Shown here: positions 1-6,275 of the stretch, piece after piece
How the letters are laid out: each line of letters begins with the position of its first letter
Numbering within the stretch: position 1 is the first letter of the stretch
Origin: DASZVN01 sp035547055
GTDB taxonomy: Bacteria > Pseudomonadota > Alphaproteobacteria > Rhizobiales > Methylopilaceae
Length of the DNA stretch: 10,742 bases
Assembly (NCBI GenBank): GCA_035547055.1
Contig: DASZVN010000121.1
Location: forward strand, 1 to 10,742
Reading direction: 5' to 3'
Notes under the pieces: generated by a model
What the model saw: only the letters and a program-made list of their open reading frames with translations
What the model was told of the DNA's origin: nothing
The model's database searches: none
Position numbers and translations under genes: made by a program

Positions 1-342
1 CCCGTCCGGACGGTCCCGGGGCACCGCCCGGCCGCGAGAGCGGCCTGCCAGGAGCTGGCTGACGGTCCCGGCGGCGGCTGGTCTTTGGCGGCTCCCTTGG
101 CGACGATGCCGGTGTGGGAGCGGGAGGCCGGCATTCCAAACGCCGCCGTGGACAGAAAGCGCGGCCCGGGGTCGACAAACCGCCGCCATGGAGCGCCGCA
201 AGGCGAGCGCCCTGCGCAACGGGCGCGCCTTTACTCGGACTTGGTCGCGCCTTGCAGCGCTCCATGTCCCCTCATCCATCCCCCGGGTGCTCCGGCGCCG
301 CGGGAATGCGGAGTCGTGCCTTGCCGCCAGCGACGACCAGTT
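1..342. other. Non-coding left flank with several inverted repeats
   Basis: I find no credible gene in this stretch. Open frames exist on both strands, some running off the left edge, but their translations are Pro/Arg/Ala-rich, lack any recognisable motif, and one reads straight into the palindromic repeat at 343. What it does hold is secondary structure: the perfect 12-bp palindrome CCGTCCGGACGG at 2-13, a GGCCGC-GAGA-GCGGCC hairpin at 30-45, and the large imperfect palindrome at 187-266 described separately. It could be an intergenic repeat region downstream of a gene lying left of the window. Confidence 0.55.
187..266. repeat. 80-nt imperfect palindrome with nested hairpin
   Basis: The arms 187-205 and 248-266 are inverted copies, pairing at 18 of 19 positions (the only mismatch is C197 against A256). 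Inside them lies a second hairpin, GCGCCC (207-212) with GGGCGC (221-226). The whole could fold as a long cruciform or, if transcribed, a branched stem. A 19-bp arm is well beyond chance even at this GC content. I do not recognise the family; an interspersed repeat or a structured RNA are both possible. Confidence 0.6.
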
Positions 343-429
343 GTCATTGCGAGCGAAGCGAAGCAATCCAGCGGGCAACGCTCCGTCCCCTTCTAGATTG
401 CTTCGTCGGCTTCGCCTCCTCGCAATGAC
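343..429 (+). repeat. GTCATTGCGAG palindromic element, intergenic copy (E1)
   Basis: Terminal inverted repeat GTCATTGCGAG (343-353) and CTCGCAATGAC (419-429). The left arm (343-371, 29 nt) is short and the right arm (393-429, 37 nt) is longer, the difference being small GAG/GCC-type insertions; about 21 nt of loop lie between. This is the interspersed palindromic repeat widespread in high-GC alphaproteobacteria, whose translations give peptides such as ASEAKQS. It lies directly downstream of the sgaA stop codon, where its transcript would fold into a long hairpin that could act as a 3' end or stability element. Confidence 0.85.
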
Positions 430-445
430 GGCCGCAGAGGCGGCC
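430..445. repeat. Short GGCCGC/GCGGCC hairpin after sgaA
   Basis: A 6-bp perfect stem GGCCGC (430-435) with GCGGCC (440-445) around a 4-nt loop, between the sgaA stop codon and the palindromic element. There is no T tract on either strand, so it is not a classical intrinsic terminator; together with the adjacent element it may mark the sgaA transcript end. The same stem sequence occurs at 30-45. Confidence 0.35.
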
Positions 446-446
446 G

Positions 447-1655
447 CTACTGCGCCGCCGCGCGCTCGGCGCCGGCCGACTGCTCGGCAATGTAGTCCAT
501 CGCGACCTGCACGCCGCCGGACTTGACCGGCACGCCGGAGAGGCGGAGCGCCATCTCGGTGCCGGCGAGGGCGCCGAGGATGGTGAGGTCGTTGGTGTCG
601 CCGAGATGGCCGATGCGGAACATCTTGCCGGCGAACGGGCCGAAGCTCGCGCCATAGGAGATGTTGAACTTCTCCAGCGCCAGCGCGCGGAACGCGTCGG
701 CGTTGTGGCCGTCGGGCAGGAGCACCGCGGTGACCGTCGGCGAGTAGTATTTCGGGTCGCGGCAGATGGTCTCGAGCCCCCAATGGCGCACCGCGCGGCG
801 GGTCGCCTCGGCGAGGCGGGCGTGGCGGGCGAAGACGTTGTCGAGCCCCTCCTCGTGCAGCATCTCGATCGCCACGGCGAGCCCCTGCAGCATGTTGGTC
901 GCGGGCGTATAGGGGAAGAAGCCCGACTTGTTCATGTTGAACATGTCGTCCCAGGAGAAGAACGACTTCGGCAGCTTGGCCGTCTTGGACGCCTTCAGCG
1001 CCTTCTCGCTGATGGCGTTGAACGAGAGGCCGGGCGGCAGCATCAGGCCTTTCTGCGCGCCGGCAATGGCGACGTCGACGCCCCACTCGTCGTGGCGATA
1101 GTCGGTCGAGCCGAGCGAGGAGATGGTGTCGACCATGAACAGCGCCGGGTGGCCGGCGGCGTCGATCGCCTTGCGGATCTCGGGGAGGGGCGACTGGCAA
1201 CCGGTCGCGGTCTCGTTGTGGAGCAGGCAGACCGCCTTGATCTCGTGCTTCTTGTCCTCGCGCAGCTTGGCCTCGATCGCGGCCGGGTCGGCGCCGATGC
1301 GCCAGTCGGTCTTGATCAGCTCGACCACGAGGCCGAAGCGCTCGGCCATCGTCTTCCACAGGTTCGCGAACTGCCCGGTCTCGACGAACAGCACCTTGTC
1401 GCCGGGGGAGAGCGTGTTGACGAGCGCCGCTTCCCAGGCACCGGTGCCTGTCGCGGTCCAGATCACCACCGGGCCGGTGGTCTTGAAGATCGTCTTGATG
1501 TCGTTGAGGACGCGCTTGCCGAGCTTCTGGAACTCGGGACCGCGCTGGTCGATCAGCGGCGTGTCGATGGCGCGGAGCACGCGATCGGGCACCGGCGTCG
1601 GGCCGGGAATGTTGAGGAAATGGCGTCCGGCCGCGCGCGAGGAGTTCTGAGCCAT
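447..1655 (-). CDS. sgaA: Serine-glyoxylate aminotransferase (class V, PLP-dependent)
   Basis: 402-residue class V aminotransferase. It transfers the amino group of serine to glyoxylate, giving hydroxypyruvate and glycine, a step of the serine cycle and of glyoxylate/C2 metabolism, in the cytosol. Seen in the sequence: the N-terminal FLNIPGPTPVP typical of this family (residues 13-23), HNETATG (146-152), MVDTISSLG with the ring-contacting Asp176, and the PLP Schiff-base lysine Lys202 in AGAQKGLMLPPG. Length matches the family (about 390-410). The frame stays open upstream to 1787, but the ATG at 1655 is preceded by GGAG about 7 nt away and gives the normal family N-terminus. It is divergent from the helicase gene and appears monocistronic here; no other serine-cycle gene is in the window. 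Related alanine-glyoxylate aminotransferases are the main alternative. Confidence 0.93.
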   Translation of the reverse strand: MAQNSSRAAGRHFLNIPGPTPVPDRVLRAIDTPLIDQRGPEFQKLGKRVLNDIKTIFKTTGPVVIWTATGTGAWEAALVNTLSPGDKVLFVETGQFANLWKTMAERFGLVVELIKTDWRIGADPAAIEAKLREDKKHEIKAVCLLHNETATGCQSPLPEIRKAIDAAGHPALFMVDTISSLGSTDYRHDEWGVDVAIAGAQKGLMLPPGLSFNAISEKALKASKTAKLPKSFFSWDDMFNMNKSGFFPYTPATNMLQGLAVAIEMLHEEGLDNVFARHARLAEATRRAVRHWGLETICRDPKYYSPTVTAVLLPDGHNADAFRALALEKFNISYGASFGPFAGKMFRIGHLGDTNDLTILGALAGTEMALRLSGVPVKSGGVQVAMDYIAEQSAGAERAAAQ

Positions 1656-1893
1656 CGATCGCTCCAAGTCGAAGAACCCGTACGGATAGGGCTTGGGTGC
1701 GCTCACGGGCCGAGCGGCGCCGCGGCGGTTGAAGCACCGAATCCGTAAAGAGATCAAGCGAGGGTAAGCCGCGACAGGGACGGCCACGGCCTGCCACGTT
1801 GCCGCGGGGTCGCCATCACGGCGAAGCCGCCCGGTCGCGGTCGCGCCCCGCCGGCGCTAGCCTAGCGGCGTGAAAGACAACGTCAGCAGGGCC

Positions 1894-4539
1894 ATGGCGC
1901 CGACTGCAATCAAGCGGAAGCGCGCTGGCGCGAAGACGGTGGCGGTGCCGCTGCCACCCACGATCGCCGCGTGGTTCGCGGCGCGGGGCTGGCAGCCGCG
2001 CCCGCACCAGACGGCGCTGCTCGCCCACGCGGCCGCGGGACGCTCCACCCTGCTCGTCGCGCCGACCGGCGCCGGCAAGACCCTCGCCGGCTTCCTGCCG
2101 ACGCTGGTCGAGTTTGCGGGTGGACAAGACGAGCCGTCATTGCGAGGAGCGAAGCGGCGAGGCAATTCAGAAGCCGCAAGCGCCCTACTGGTGGCCCCTG
2201 GATTGCTTCGCTCCGCTCGCAATGACGGGCGAGGCGGCCTCCACACGCTTTACATTTCGCCGCTGAAGGCGCTGGCGGTCGACGTCGCGCGGAACGTCGA
2301 GGCACCGGCCGCAGAAATGGGCGTGCCCATCCGCATCGAGACCCGCACCGGCGACACGCCGCCGTCGAAGCGGATGCGCCAGCGCTTCGACCCGCCGGAC
2401 GTGCTGCTCACGACCCCGGAGCAGGTCGCACTCCTCCTCTCCAATCCCGACGCGCCGCGCCTGTTCGGCAGGCTCCGCCGCATCGTGATCGACGAGCTCC
2501 ACGCCGTGGCGCCGACCAAGCGCGGCGACCTCCTGGCGCTCGACCTCGCCCGGCTCGGACGCCTGGCGCCGGGCGCGGTCCGCGTCGGCCTGTCGGCGAC
2601 AGTCGCCGACCCGGAAGCCCTGTGCCGCTGGCTCGTGCGGCAAACGCCGCCCGGCACGGCGGCCGACCTCCTCGTCGTCGAGGGTGGCGCCGTCCCCGAG
2701 ATCACCATCCACGAGACTGCGGAGAATCTGCCGTGGGCCGGCCACGCCGCACGCCATGCGCTGCCGGCGATCTACCAGGAGATCCGCGCCCACAAGACGA
2801 CCCTCGTCTTCGTCAACACCCGGGCGCTGGCCGAGCTGGCCTTCCAGGAGCTGTGGCGGCTCAACGACGACAATCTCGCGATCGCCCTGCACCATGGCTC
2901 GCTTGACGTAGCGCAGCGACGGCGCGTCGAAGCGGCCATGGCGGCGGGCAGGCTCCGTGCCGTCGTCTGCACCGCCACGCTCGACCTCGGCATCGACTGG
3001 GGCGACGTTGACCTCGTGGTCCATCTCGGCGGCCCGAAGGGCTCGTCGCGGCTTATCCAGCGCATCGGTCGTGCCAACCATAGGCTCGACGAGCCGTCGG
3101 CGGCGATCCTGGTGCCGGGCAACCGCTTCGAGGTGATCGAGTGCGAGGCGACCCGCGCGGCGGTCCTCGCCGGCGAGCAGGACACCGAGCCGCTCCGTCC
3201 GGGCGCGCTCGACGTCCTGGCCCAGCACATCCTCGGCACCGGCTGCGCCGCGCCGTTTGCCGCCGACGACCTCTATGCCGAGGTGCGCGAGGCCCTGCCC
3301 TATGCCGCGCTCCGGCGCGCCGACTTCGACGACGCCCTCGCCTTCGTCGCGACCGGCGGCTACGCGCTCAAGAGCTACGACCGCTTCGCCCGAATCCGCG
3401 AGAACAAGGACGGGCTGTGGCGGGTCGCCAATCCGCAGACCGCCCAGCAATACCGCATGAACGTCGGCACCATCGTCGAGGCCGACATGGTGCGGGTGAG
3501 ACTTGGTCGCACTCGGGGCAACGGCACCGGCGCTGCCGCCGGTATTCCCCTTCGCGGCGGCCGCGTGCTCGGCCAGATCGAGGAATACCTGGCCGAGACC
3601 ATGGTGCCCGGCGACACCTTCCTCTTCGCCGGCGAGGTCCTCCGCTTCGAGGCGATGGTCGAGAACGACGTCGTGGTGACGCGGGCGACCGGCGCCGAGG
3701 CGCCCAAGATCCCGTCCTACATGGGCGCCCGGCTGCCGCTGACGACCAGCGTCGCCGACCGGGTTCGCGCCACCGTCGCCGACCCGGCGCGCTGGGACCG
3801 CCTTCCCGCGCAGGTGCGCGAGTGGCTGGAGGCGCAACGCAAACGGTCCGTGCTGCCCGGCCCGGACGAGCTCCTGGTCGAGACCTTCCCGCGGGCGAAC
3901 AAGCAGTTCATGACCTGCTATCCCTTCGAAGGGCGGCAGGCGCACCAGACGCTCGGCATGCTGCTGACGCGGCGGCTGGAGCGGGCGCGGCTCCATCCGC
4001 TCGGCTTCGTCGCGACCGATTATGCGCTGACGATCTGGGGACTCGGCGACCTGCCCCGGCGTCTCGCCGCCGGCAGCTTCAGCTTGGAGGAGCTGTTCAG
4101 CCAGGACATGCTGGGCGACGACCTCGAAGCCTGGCTCCTCGAATCGTCCCTGATGAAGCGCACCTTCCGCAACTGCGCGGTGATCGCCGGGCTGGTCGAG
4201 CGTCATTTTCCCGGACAGAAGAAGAGTGGCCGGCAGGTCACGATCTCGTCCGACCTCATCTACGACGTGCTGCGCCGCCATCAGCCCGATCATGTGCTGC
4301 TGCGCGCGGCCCGGGCAGATGCGGCCCGCGGCCTCCTCGACGTCGCCCGCGTCGCCGAGACGCTGGCCAGGGTGCGCGGCCGCATCGTACACCGCGCGCT
4401 CGACCGCATCTCGCCGCTGGCGGTGCCCTCCATCCTGGAGATCGGACGGGAGGCGGTGTTCGGCGCGGCCCAGGAAGCGATCCTGGCCGAAGCCGCGGAT
4501 GATCTGATTGCGGAAGCGATGGGAAACGGGCGTGCTTGA
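1894..4539 (+). CDS. Ligase-associated DEXH-box DNA helicase (Lhr family) with an in-frame palindromic insert
   Basis: Superfamily 2 ATP-dependent helicase of the Lhr-like type that clusters with bacterial ATP-dependent DNA ligase repair genes; expected to unwind or anneal DNA in repair. Residues counted from the ATG at 1894 (881 aa): Walker A APTGAGKT 56-63, SPLKAL (motif Ia) 122-127, DELH box 200-203, SAT 234-236, ATLDLGIDWG (motif V) 361-370, QRIGRANHR (motif VI) 389-397, then the Lhr winged-helix/core region and a C-terminal DEAD/H-associated region around PRANKQF and YPFEGRQAHQTLG. The ATG is preceded by AGCAGG; a GTG at 1870 would add eight residues and cannot be excluded. Residues about 81-112 are encoded by an inserted palindromic repeat and are not part of the normal family. 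The stop overlaps the pdeM start, implying coupled translation. Confidence 0.92.
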   Translation: MAPTAIKRKRAGAKTVAVPLPPTIAAWFAARGWQPRPHQTALLAHAAAGRSTLLVAPTGAGKTLAGFLPTLVEFAGGQDEPSLRGAKRRGNSEAASALLVAPGLLRSARNDGRGGLHTLYISPLKALAVDVARNVEAPAAEMGVPIRIETRTGDTPPSKRMRQRFDPPDVLLTTPEQVALLLSNPDAPRLFGRLRRIVIDELHAVAPTKRGDLLALDLARLGRLAPGAVRVGLSATVADPEALCRWLVRQTPPGTAADLLVVEGGAVPEITIHETAENLPWAGHAARHALPAIYQEIRAHKTTLVFVNTRALAELAFQELWRLNDDNLAIALHHGSLDVAQRRRVEAAMAAGRLRAVVCTATLDLGIDWGDVDLVVHLGGPKGSSRLIQRIGRANHRLDEPSAAILVPGNRFEVIECEATRAAVLAGEQDTEPLRPGALDVLAQHILGTGCAAPFAADDLYAEVREALPYAALRRADFDDALAFVATGGYALKSYDRFARIRENKDGLWRVANPQTAQQYRMNVGTIVEADMVRVRLGRTRGNGTGAAAGIPLRGGRVLGQIEEYLAETMVPGDTFLFAGEVLRFEAMVENDVVVTRATGAEAPKIPSYMGARLPLTTSVADRVRATVADPARWDRLPAQVREWLEAQRKRSVLPGPDELLVETFPRANKQFMTCYPFEGRQAHQTLGMLLTRRLERARLHPLGFVATDYALTIWGLGDLPRRLAAGSFSLEELFSQDMLGDDLEAWLLESSLMKRTFRNCAVIAGLVERHFPGQKKSGRQVTISSDLIYDVLRRHQPDHVLLRAARADAARGLLDVARVAETLARVRGRIVHRALDRISPLAVPSILEIGREAVFGAAQEAILAEAADDLIAEAMGNGRA
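2135..2227 (-). repeat. GTCATTGCGAG palindromic element inserted in frame in the helicase gene (E2)
   Basis: Inverted ends GTCATTGCGAG (2136-2146) and CTCGCAATGAC (2216-2226), extended by one matching base pair on each side to 2135 and 2227. The left arm (2136-2170) is the long form, 35 nt, and the right arm (2198-2226) the short 29-nt form, so the element is inverted relative to the copy at 343-429. The span is 93 bp, exactly 31 codons, with no stop in the helicase frame; it is translated as a peptide containing SLRGAKRRGNSEA and GLLRSARNDG between motifs I and Ia. This parallels the Rickettsia palindromic elements known to lie in frame in protein genes. Confidence 0.88.
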
Positions 4540-5239
4540 GCGGACCGCGGAGGAGGCGGCGATCGAGATCGCCGGCACGGCGCTCGTGGTCGATCCCCTC
4601 GGCGCCTTGTGGTGGCCGGCCGAGCGCCTGCTGGTCGTTGCCGACCTCCATCTCGAGAAGGGCTCGTCCTTCGCCGCCCGGCAGCGCGGCCTCGTGCCGC
4701 CCTACGACACCGGCGACACGCTCAGGCGATTGTCGCTGCTGCTGACCCAACACGAGCCCCGCCGGGTCGTCGCCCTCGGCGACAGCTTTCACGACGGCCG
4801 GGCGATGGGACGCATGGATCCGGCCGACACCGCAATGCTGGGTACGCTGGCCGAGGGCCGCGACTGGCTCTGGCTCGCTGGCAACCACGACCGCGACCGG
4901 CCTGCCGGCCTGCCGGGCGATTGGCTGGCCGACGAGCTCGAAATCGGCCCATTGACCTTTCGCCACGAGCCGACGGTCGGCCCAACACTGGGAGAGCTCG
5001 CGGGTCACCTCCACCCGGTCGCCAAAATCAGGATGCGCGGCCGCGGCGTCCGCCGCCGCTGCGTCGCGACCGACGGCCGCCGCGCGGTGCTGCCGGCCTT
5101 CGGCGCCTATGCCGGCGGCCTCAATCTCTGCGACCCGGCCTTCGTCCCGCTCTTCCAAGGCGCGCCCGTCGCGCTGATGCTCGGCGCCGAGCGGGTCTAT
5201 CGCATTCCCGGCGACCGTCTCCTGCCCGACGGAGCGTAG
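4532..5239 (+). CDS. pdeM: Ligase-associated DNA-repair metallophosphoesterase PdeM
   Basis: Calcineurin-like metallophosphoesterase of the type found beside ligase-associated helicases, proposed to be a nuclease or phosphoesterase in DNA damage response. From the GTG at 4532 it is 235 residues: metal-binding motifs DLHLEKGSSFA starting at residue 38, GDSFHD 83-88, GNHD 117-120, His145 in FRHEP, and GHLHP 158-162, in the order expected for this fold. The GTG overlaps the helicase stop by 8 bp and has GGGA about 7 nt upstream; a TTG at 4508 would add eight residues (MRKRWETG) but has no clear ribosome site. Its overlap with the helicase gene says the two products act together. The ligase and ligase-associated exonuclease usually found with this pair are not in the window. 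Confidence 0.9.
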   Translation: MLERTAEEAAIEIAGTALVVDPLGALWWPAERLLVVADLHLEKGSSFAARQRGLVPPYDTGDTLRRLSLLLTQHEPRRVVALGDSFHDGRAMGRMDPADTAMLGTLAEGRDWLWLAGNHDRDRPAGLPGDWLADELEIGPLTFRHEPTVGPTLGELAGHLHPVAKIRMRGRGVRRRCVATDGRRAVLPAFGAYAGGLNLCDPAFVPLFQGAPVALMLGAERVYRIPGDRLLPDGA

Positions 5240-5341
5240 CGGCGACGGAGCCCGAGCTGACGCGGGAGTAACAAGCCCGTCATGATGTGGTAAGGTCGGT
5301 TCAGGCAGTATCGCACCGCCTCGCGAGAAGGGCGGCGCTTC

Positions 5342-5370
5342 TTGCTGTCCCTGGGCCAAGCGCCCATATT
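5342..5370 (+). promoter_or_regulatory. Candidate sigma-70 promoter for the BI-1 family gene
   Basis: TTGCTG (5342-5347) and CATATT (5365-5370) separated by exactly 17 bp, in an otherwise very GC-rich 175-bp spacer. The -35 box matches 3 of 6 and the -10 box 4 of 6 consensus positions. Transcription would start near 5377 and leave a leader of about 38 nt, containing a hairpin and the Shine-Dalgarno sequence. It is a pattern-based call only. Confidence 0.45.
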
Positions 5371-5380
5371 CGTGGGGGTT

Positions 5381-5396
5381 TGCCGGTCTTCCGGCA
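5381..5396 (+). other. Leader hairpin just before the BI-1 ribosome binding site
   Basis: TGCCGG (5381-5386), TCTT loop (5387-5390), CCGGCA (5391-5396): a perfect 6-bp stem with a tetraloop. It ends five bases before the GGAAGGA ribosome site at 5401-5407, so it could protect the 5' end of the mRNA or modulate ribosome access. No known riboswitch or thermometer pattern is visible. Confidence 0.4.
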
Positions 5397-5414
5397 TCAG
5401 GGAAGGACACTTCG

Positions 5415-6215
5415 ATGTCTGACTATGACCGCAACGCGTCGGCCCGCTGGACCGCCGGCGTCGATGCCCGCGCCCGCGGCATCGACCTGGGCCTGCGGTC
5501 CTACATGCTGTCCGTGTACAACTACATGGCGCTGGGGCTGGCGATCACCGGCTTCTTTGCGCTCGGCGCCTACATGATGTCGGTGACCGGCAATCCGGCC
5601 GCGGCTGCACATATCAACGGCGCGGTCGCGCAGATCGGCGCCGGGACCTATCTCACCCAGGTCGGCTACGGCCTCTTCGTCAGCCCGCTGAAATGGGTAA
5701 TCGTGCTGGCGCCGCTCGGTCTGGTCTTCTACCTGTCGGCGCGCATCTCGAACATGTCGGTGTCGGGCGCTCAGATCGCGTTCTGGGTGTTCGCGGCGCT
5801 GATGGGGCTGTCGCTGTCGACCGTGTTCCTGGTCTACACCCAGGCCTCGATCGCCCGCGTCTTCTTCATCACCGCGGCCTCGTTCGGCGCGCTCAGCCTC
5901 TACGGCTACACCACCAAGCGCGACATGACCGGCATGGGCTCGTTCCTGTTCATGGGCCTGATCGGCATCATCATCGCGAGCCTGGTCAACATCTTCCTGC
6001 ACTCGAGCGCGCTGCAGTTCGTAGTGTCGGTCGCCGGCGTGCTGATCTTCGCCGGCCTCACCGCCTACGACACCCAGCGCATCAAGGAGATGTACTATCA
6101 GGGCGACTCGACGCTGGTGATGGGCCGCAAGGCCATCATGGGCGCGCTCAGCCTCTATCTCGACTTCATCAACCTGTTCATGATGCTGCTGCGCCTGTTC
6201 GGCAACCGCAACTGA
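5415..6215 (+). CDS. Bax inhibitor-1 (BI-1/YccA) family inner-membrane protein
   Basis: 266-residue integral membrane protein of the BI-1/TMBIM family, whose bacterial members include a pH-gated calcium leak (YetJ) and the FtsH-interacting YccA. Hydrophobic segments are visible near residues 36-56, 92-112, 118-141, 146-165, 175-195, 199-217 and 239-262, giving the expected seven helices; the N-terminus of about 30 residues is polar. The family signatures AGLTAYDTQRIK (213-224, Asp219) and GALSLYLDFINLF (243-255, Asp250) are intact; these two Asp positions fit the di-aspartyl pH sensor described for YetJ. The ATG at 5415 has a good ribosome site (GGAAGGA, about 7 nt upstream). It appears to be its own transcription unit, with a promoter candidate before it and a strong terminator after it. 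Physiological role in this host is unknown. Confidence 0.92.
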   Translation: MSDYDRNASARWTAGVDARARGIDLGLRSYMLSVYNYMALGLAITGFFALGAYMMSVTGNPAAAAHINGAVAQIGAGTYLTQVGYGLFVSPLKWVIVLAPLGLVFYLSARISNMSVSGAQIAFWVFAALMGLSLSTVFLVYTQASIARVFFITAASFGALSLYGYTTKRDMTGMGSFLFMGLIGIIIASLVNIFLHSSALQFVVSVAGVLIFAGLTAYDTQRIKEMYYQGDSTLVMGRKAIMGALSLYLDFINLFMMLLRLFGNRN

Positions 6216-6238
6216 CGCGGACCGCATCGCGAAAGGCG

Positions 6239-6268
6239 AAAGCCCCGGCTCCGGCCGGGGCTTTTTTT
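6239..6268 (+). terminator. Intrinsic terminator after the BI-1 family gene
   Basis: Stem AAAGCCCCGG (6239-6248) pairing with CCGGGGCTTT (6255-6264) around a 6-nt loop, followed by an unbroken run of seven T (6262-6268). It starts 24 nt after the stop codon. It also lies between two convergent genes; on the minus strand the hairpin is followed by only TTT, so termination of lysS here would be weaker. Confidence 0.93.
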
Positions 6269-6275
6269 GCGCCTG

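Noticed and set aside
1..266. Minus-strand frame from the ATG at 266 running off the left edge, preceded by a GAGGGG-like site
   Set aside because: The translation is Pro/Arg-rich without family features and its start lies inside the palindrome arm; likely chance openness at high GC.
85..396. Plus-strand small open frame at the left end
   Set aside because: It is open to the window edge, ends inside the palindromic element (typical repeat peptide ASEAKQS) and has no motif.
606..1748. Long plus-strand open frame opposite sgaA
   Set aside because: Its translation is Arg/Gly/Val/Glu-rich and motif-free, and it is the mirror of a clearly coding minus-strand aminotransferase; a typical GC-rich shadow frame.
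1855..1867. CGCTAG-C-CTAGCG dyad just before the helicase start
   Set aside because: Six-base arms in GC-rich DNA are not convincing as an operator without further copies.
2185..4578. 797-codon minus-strand open frame opposite the helicase
   Set aside because: Shadow of the helicase codons; low-complexity composition with no recognisable domain, while the plus strand carries all helicase motifs.
5227..5251. Direct repeat CGACGGAGC at the end of pdeM
   Set aside because: Nine bases twice, 16 nt apart, no third copy; too short to call a repeat array.
5397..6227. Minus-strand open frame opposite the BI-1 gene
   Set aside because: His/Asp/Glu/Arg-rich mirror of membrane-helix codons; no independent start signal.
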